Assembly: GCA_029937135.1 (NCBI GenBank)
Contig: JAPYQX010000150.1
Location: 1 to 7,218 of the forward strand
Length of the DNA: 7,218 nucleotides
Direction of reading: 5' to 3'
Origin: Nitrospinota bacterium
GTDB lineage: Bacteria; UBA8248
Within the stretch, counting starts at the first letter, position 1; every line of letters begins with the position of its first letter. Shown piece by piece: positions 5,379 through 7,218 of this stretch. The position numbers and the translations under genes were made by a program. The notes beneath the pieces were generated by a model. That model saw only the letters and a program-made list of their open reading frames with translations, made no database searches and was not told the DNA's origin.

Positions 5379-5996
5379 CTATTTTTTCCCGTGGGGGCTC
5401 GGGCGCGCCTTCCGTCTGGCGGCCTCTTTCTTGATTTCCGCATTGGACATACCGCCGGTCGGAATGCCGTACACCTCGCCCACCTTCGTCTGCTTGTCCA
5501 TGAGCCGTAGGAAGGCAAGATTATCGATCTCGGCGATCACCGTCTCGCAGGTGCTGAAAATGGTGCAGCCCTCGACCAAATGACCACCGAAGCAGGTCGC
5601 CTCGGGGCGGCCCATCGAAATGGTAACGTGAGCGTGCAGGTAGGGCTCGCCGTCTTCGGTCTGGGTGATGTTGCCACTCATCTGAAGCAACTCGAGCGGC
5701 CCCTCGATCGGGGTGAATATCCGGCACTCGTTGCTAATCGGCCAGGGGTTGGGAAACTGCCAAACGTTCCTGAGCGTCGCCCTCTGAAGACTCGCCGCCA
5801 CGCTGATGATCACCCCCGCCTTGATGCCTTTTTCCTTGACGATCTTCAGCGTCGTCCCGTAAAGATCGTCACCGGGCGCCATCCGCACCGCGAGAACGCG
5901 CCCGAAATTCGCCTCGGCTACGTCGTAGCGCGGCTTGCGCGTTTTCCAGTTGGTGTTGTCGAAAATCACCTCTTTCGCGGTTTTTTTTGTCGCCAT
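5379..5996 (-). CDS. PPC (DUF296) domain protein
   Basis: The protein has 205 residues. A PPC/DUF296 domain (PF03479) covers about 30-165. It has APGDDLYGTTLKIVKEKGIKAGVIISVAAS-type helix and strand features, then LHAHVTIS (120-127) and FGGHLVEGC (136-144). The three His (121, 123, 139) are the conserved face of the trimeric fold and may bind metal. In plants PPC domains occur in AT-hook nuclear proteins; bacterial stand-alone versions have no firm function. The C-terminal tail (186-205) is very basic, so nucleic-acid contact is possible. I start at ATG 5996 rather than the in-frame TTG at 5999 because of the AAGGAAAGGAAAT leader just upstream. The stop is 2 bases before mgtC, so the two are almost certainly cotranscribed. 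The T8 run at 5981-5988 encodes the Lys-Lys of the N-terminus. Confidence 0.9.
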   Translation of the reverse strand: MATKKTAKEVIFDNTNWKTRKPRYDVAEANFGRVLAVRMAPGDDLYGTTLKIVKEKGIKAGVIISVAASLQRATLRNVWQFPNPWPISNECRIFTPIEGPLELLQMSGNITQTEDGEPYLHAHVTISMGRPEATCFGGHLVEGCTIFSTCETVIAEIDNLAFLRLMDKQTKVGEVYGIPTGGMSNAEIKKEAARRKARPSPHGKK

Positions 5997-6007
5997 CAAA
6001 TTTCCTT

Positions 6008-6046
6008 TCCTTAAGTTTTCTTAATTCCTTAGGTTTCCTTTTCTTA
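6008..6046 (-). repeat. Imperfect direct repeat, purine-rich on the coding strand, ahead of the PPC gene
   Basis: TCCTTAAGTTTTCTTA (6008-6023) and TCCTTAGGTTTCCTTTTCTTA (6026-6046) are related copies; the second has about five extra bases. On the coding strand they give stacked AAGGA and TAAGAAAA blocks directly before the PPC start, so the copy next to the gene supplies its ribosome site. A palindrome, TCGAATCATTCGA (6091-6103), lies further up the same gap; it could be a weak terminator for the deaminase gene or an operator. Confidence 0.35.
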
Positions 6047-6157
6047 GAAAGGCTTTTTTATCCCGTAGGAAAATTTCAGGGAAAAATCACTCGAATCATT
6101 CGAAAGCCACTTGAAGGATTCATTCTAAACCCAGCGGGGAGGGATGGAAACCACGGC

Positions 6158-7218
6158 CTACCCCCCGCTCTCATGCCGGACTATCCCGCCCGAAATCGTT
6201 GTGCGAACGCGGGCGCCGGGGCGGAATATCCGGTCAAGCCCGGGCGGCTCGCCGGGCGGGGGCACGACCACGGCCAGATCCGCCGTCCCGCCGGGAGTAA
6301 TTACCCCCACACCATCCCCGGCGAAACCCAGCGCCTCGGCCCCGTTCGCGGTGCAAATCTCAAGAAGCGTCTCCGCCGTCAACGCCGGGTCCGCCTCCCA
6401 GAGGGCGACGGCCTCCTCAAGCACCGAGAGCGAGGGGCTGCTCGCCCGACTGTCGGTGCCGATGCACAGCCGGACCCCGGCCCGGCGCATCCCAGCGGCA
6501 TCGGCGAAGGGGTGCCCGAAAAACGCGGCCGAGCGCGGGCAGAGGCAAACTGTTGTGCCGGCCCGCGCGAGCAGCGCCCATTCCTCCTCGCCGGTCTGGT
6601 TGCAGTGGACCGCCAGATCGATCCCGCTCAGTACATCGCCCTCCGATAAATACCGGACGGGGGAGAGGCCGGGCGGATCGAAGTCTTTGACAGGGCTATC
6701 GAGGGCCTTGTGCATCCCGGCGAAGGGACCGCCCCCGTCGCTGAGAAAGCGCGACTCCTCGGGGCTTTCGGCAAGGTGGGTCGCGATGAGCCACCCTTTC
6801 GCACCGGCGGCCCCGATGGCCGAGCGGTAAAGGGCGAGCGACGCCGTATAGGGCGCGTGGGGGCTTATCCCGGTCCGGAGGGCGGAGTCGCCGCCTCTCA
6901 CTTCCCGCGAGATGACCCGGTCCTCAACTATTGAATCAGCGGCAATCGAATCCGCATCGCCCGCGGCCAGGCCCAGCACCTCGCGAAAGACAACCCCGCG
7001 CATCCCCATGTCGGAGAGCATCCGGCGGCTCTGGCCCCAAGCCGAGATATCGCCCACGCAGGTCACGCCCGCCTCGAACGAAGCGGACACCCCGAGCCGG
7101 GAAGAAGAGAGAAAAAGATGAAGAGGCCATTCGCGCACCTCGCGGACCAGGCGAACGATCCATTCCCCCATCGGCAAGGGCTCGATCTCGAGGCCGCTCA
7201 ACTCGATATGGGTGTGAG
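6158..7218 (-). CDS. TRZ/ATZ-type amidohydrolase, aminodeoxyfutalosine deaminase-like (5' end outside window)
   Basis: This is a metal-dependent deaminase of the amidohydrolase superfamily (PF01979). The frame stays open to the right edge: the last in-frame codons before a TTG at 7201 read HTHIE, the H-x-H metal site that follows the first strand of the barrel, so the TTG is not the start and the gene is 5'-truncated. Counting from that TTG, further landmarks are SPHAPYTAS (113-121), HLAES (142-146, metal His and catalytic Glu), AVHCNQ (His199), LCPRS (220-224) and GTDSRAS (248-254, metal Asp250). The C-terminus GVITPGGTADLAVV is the usual return to the small beta domain. The set HLAES-x-EE and SPHAPY with H-T-H-I-E-L-S fits enzymes annotated as aminodeoxyfutalosine deaminase (menaquinone by the futalosine route) or S-adenosylhomocysteine deaminase. 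I cannot choose between them, so no symbol is given. It is followed on the same strand by the PPC gene after 161 bases. Confidence 0.85.
   Translation of the reverse strand, partial: HTHIELSGLEIEPLPMGEWIVRLVREVREWPLHLFLSSSRLGVSASFEAGVTCVGDISAWGQSRRMLSDMGMRGVVFREVLGLAAGDADSIAADSIVEDRVISREVRGGDSALRTGISPHAPYTASLALYRSAIGAAGAKGWLIATHLAESPEESRFLSDGGGPFAGMHKALDSPVKDFDPPGLSPVRYLSEGDVLSGIDLAVHCNQTGEEEWALLARAGTTVCLCPRSAAFFGHPFADAAGMRRAGVRLCIGTDSRASSPSLSVLEEAVALWEADPALTAETLLEICTANGAEALGFAGDGVGVITPGGTADLAVVVPPPGEPPGLDRIFRPGARVRTTISGGIVRHESGG

Noticed and set aside
6144..6830. 228-codon plus-strand open frame, and similar ones at 5580-6014 and 4951-5583
   Set aside because: These are antisense to well-supported genes, with low-complexity Ser/Pro/Arg composition.
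1..7218. CRISPR arrays, tRNA or rRNA genes, transposases, attachment sites
   Set aside because: None was recognised on either strand. The repeats present are two-copy and short.

Overview
The window reads as GC-rich bacterial chromosome from an uncultured Gram-negative-type organism. The gene mix (BioF, an ACMSD-like amidohydrolase, a futalosine-pathway-type deaminase, Fluc, MgtC/SapB) and a probable selenoprotein would suit a deltaproteobacterial, Tectomicrobia-like or Nitrospinota-like lineage. That placement is inference only; no rRNA or tRNA gene is present to anchor it.

Layout. (1) 1-139, minus: the 5' end of a membrane-anchored protein that runs off the left edge. (2) 317-1307, minus: an ACMSD-like metal-dependent amidohydrolase broken by one frameshift near 950. 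(3) 1382-2614, minus: an intact BioF-type alpha-oxoamine synthase, transcribed towards the amidohydrolase. (4) 2615-3754: about 1.1 kb with no intact gene. It holds a probable bioF promoter, an AT-rich patch with a TGTGA-N6-TCACA palindrome, and two broken minus-strand reading frames that share a Pro-x-Trp-Met-x2-Leu-Ile-(Lys/Arg)-Ser-Leu motif. (5) 3755-4129, plus: the fluoride channel CrcB. (6) 4372-4632, plus: a small AhpD/carboxymuconolactone-decarboxylase-like protein with an in-frame TGA exactly where the second redox Cys belongs (C-Q-P-TGA). It has a strong promoter and ribosome site upstream and a hairpin at SECIS-like distance after the TGA. (7) 4708-7218, minus: a possible operon of a TRZ/ATZ-type amidohydrolase (5' end outside the window), a PPC/DUF296-domain protein, and an MgtC/SapB membrane protein that follows it by 2 bases.

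The standout is the gene at 4372-4632. Standard gene callers would stop at the TGA and miss it or split it. I read it as a selenocysteine-containing AhpD-like oxidoreductase with a C-x-x-U centre. The second item is the pair of decayed, distantly related small frames at 2700-3084 and 3232-3461, which I cannot assign to a known family.

Functionally the window is mixed: cofactor metabolism (biotin; possibly menaquinone through futalosine), a redox enzyme, fluoride efflux, and an MgtC/PPC pair. There are no transposases, integrases, CRISPR arrays or RNA genes that I can see.
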